In this document: piece after piece, positions 4,526-5,209 of the stretch
Layout of the letters: the number at the start of each line of letters is the position of its first letter
Position numbering within the stretch: the stretch's first letter is position 1
Source of the DNA: Bacillota bacterium
GTDB taxonomy: Bacteria; Bacillota; Sulfobacillia; JAJZYS01; JAJYTV01
Direction of reading: 5' to 3'
NCBI GenBank assembly: GCA_021786135.1
Contig: JAJYNV010000174.1
Location: forward strand, 1-5,209
DNA length: 5,209 nucleotides
Made by a program: the position numbers and the translations under genes
The notes under the pieces: model-generated
The model's database searches: none
Seen by the model: the letters and a program-made list of their open reading frames with translations, nothing else
What the model was told of the DNA's origin: nothing

Positions 4526-5209
<684 letters not shown>

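Overview
The window carries the chromosome-origin neighbourhood of a bacterium of the Firmicutes (Bacillota): divergent dnaA and rpmH around a DnaA-box region, then rnpA, yidD, yidC, jag, rsmG, noc and soj (parA). The Noc-type ParB paralogue immediately upstream of soj, and the order rpmH-rnpA-yidC-jag-rsmG-noc-soj, point to Bacilli or related Firmicutes. The sequence is clearly GC-rich by eye, so the source is probably a high-GC lineage (Alicyclobacillus-like or another thermophile-type group) and not an ordinary Bacillus. The species cannot be fixed from this window. The YidC lacks a lipoprotein signal peptide, as many clostridial homologues do, which leaves a deeper-branching Firmicute possible.

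Layout. Bases 1-675 are the first 225 codons of dnaA on the minus strand, running off the left edge. Bases 676-1013 form a 338-bp divergent intergenic region. It has a tight cluster of three DnaA boxes (828-860), a strong sigma-A type promoter for rpmH (953-982) and a weaker candidate -10 for dnaA. From 1014 onward everything is on the plus strand with almost no gaps, which suggests one or a few long transcripts: rpmH (L34), rnpA (RNase P protein), yidD (membrane insertion factor), yidC (insertase), jag/khpB (KH-R3H RNA-binding protein), rsmG (16S rRNA G527 methyltransferase), noc (nucleoid occlusion) and soj (ParA ATPase, cut by the right edge).

The genes link replication initiation (DnaA, DnaA boxes, Soj), segregation and division placement (Noc, Soj), ribosome and tRNA maturation (L34, RnpA, RsmG) and membrane-protein insertion (YidD, YidC, with Jag as its usual partner gene).

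This is mostly a core region, and I see no new multi-gene system or mobile element. The points worth a second look are: a perfect 14-bp Noc-binding-site palindrome inside noc itself; a Noc that starts directly at its ParB-like domain, with no room for the membrane-targeting N-terminal helix; the absence of mnmE and mnmG between jag and rsmG; a Jag KH loop reading RRRG in place of GxxG; a yidD with no ordinary start codon near its conserved N-terminus; and an rsmG that departs from family motifs.
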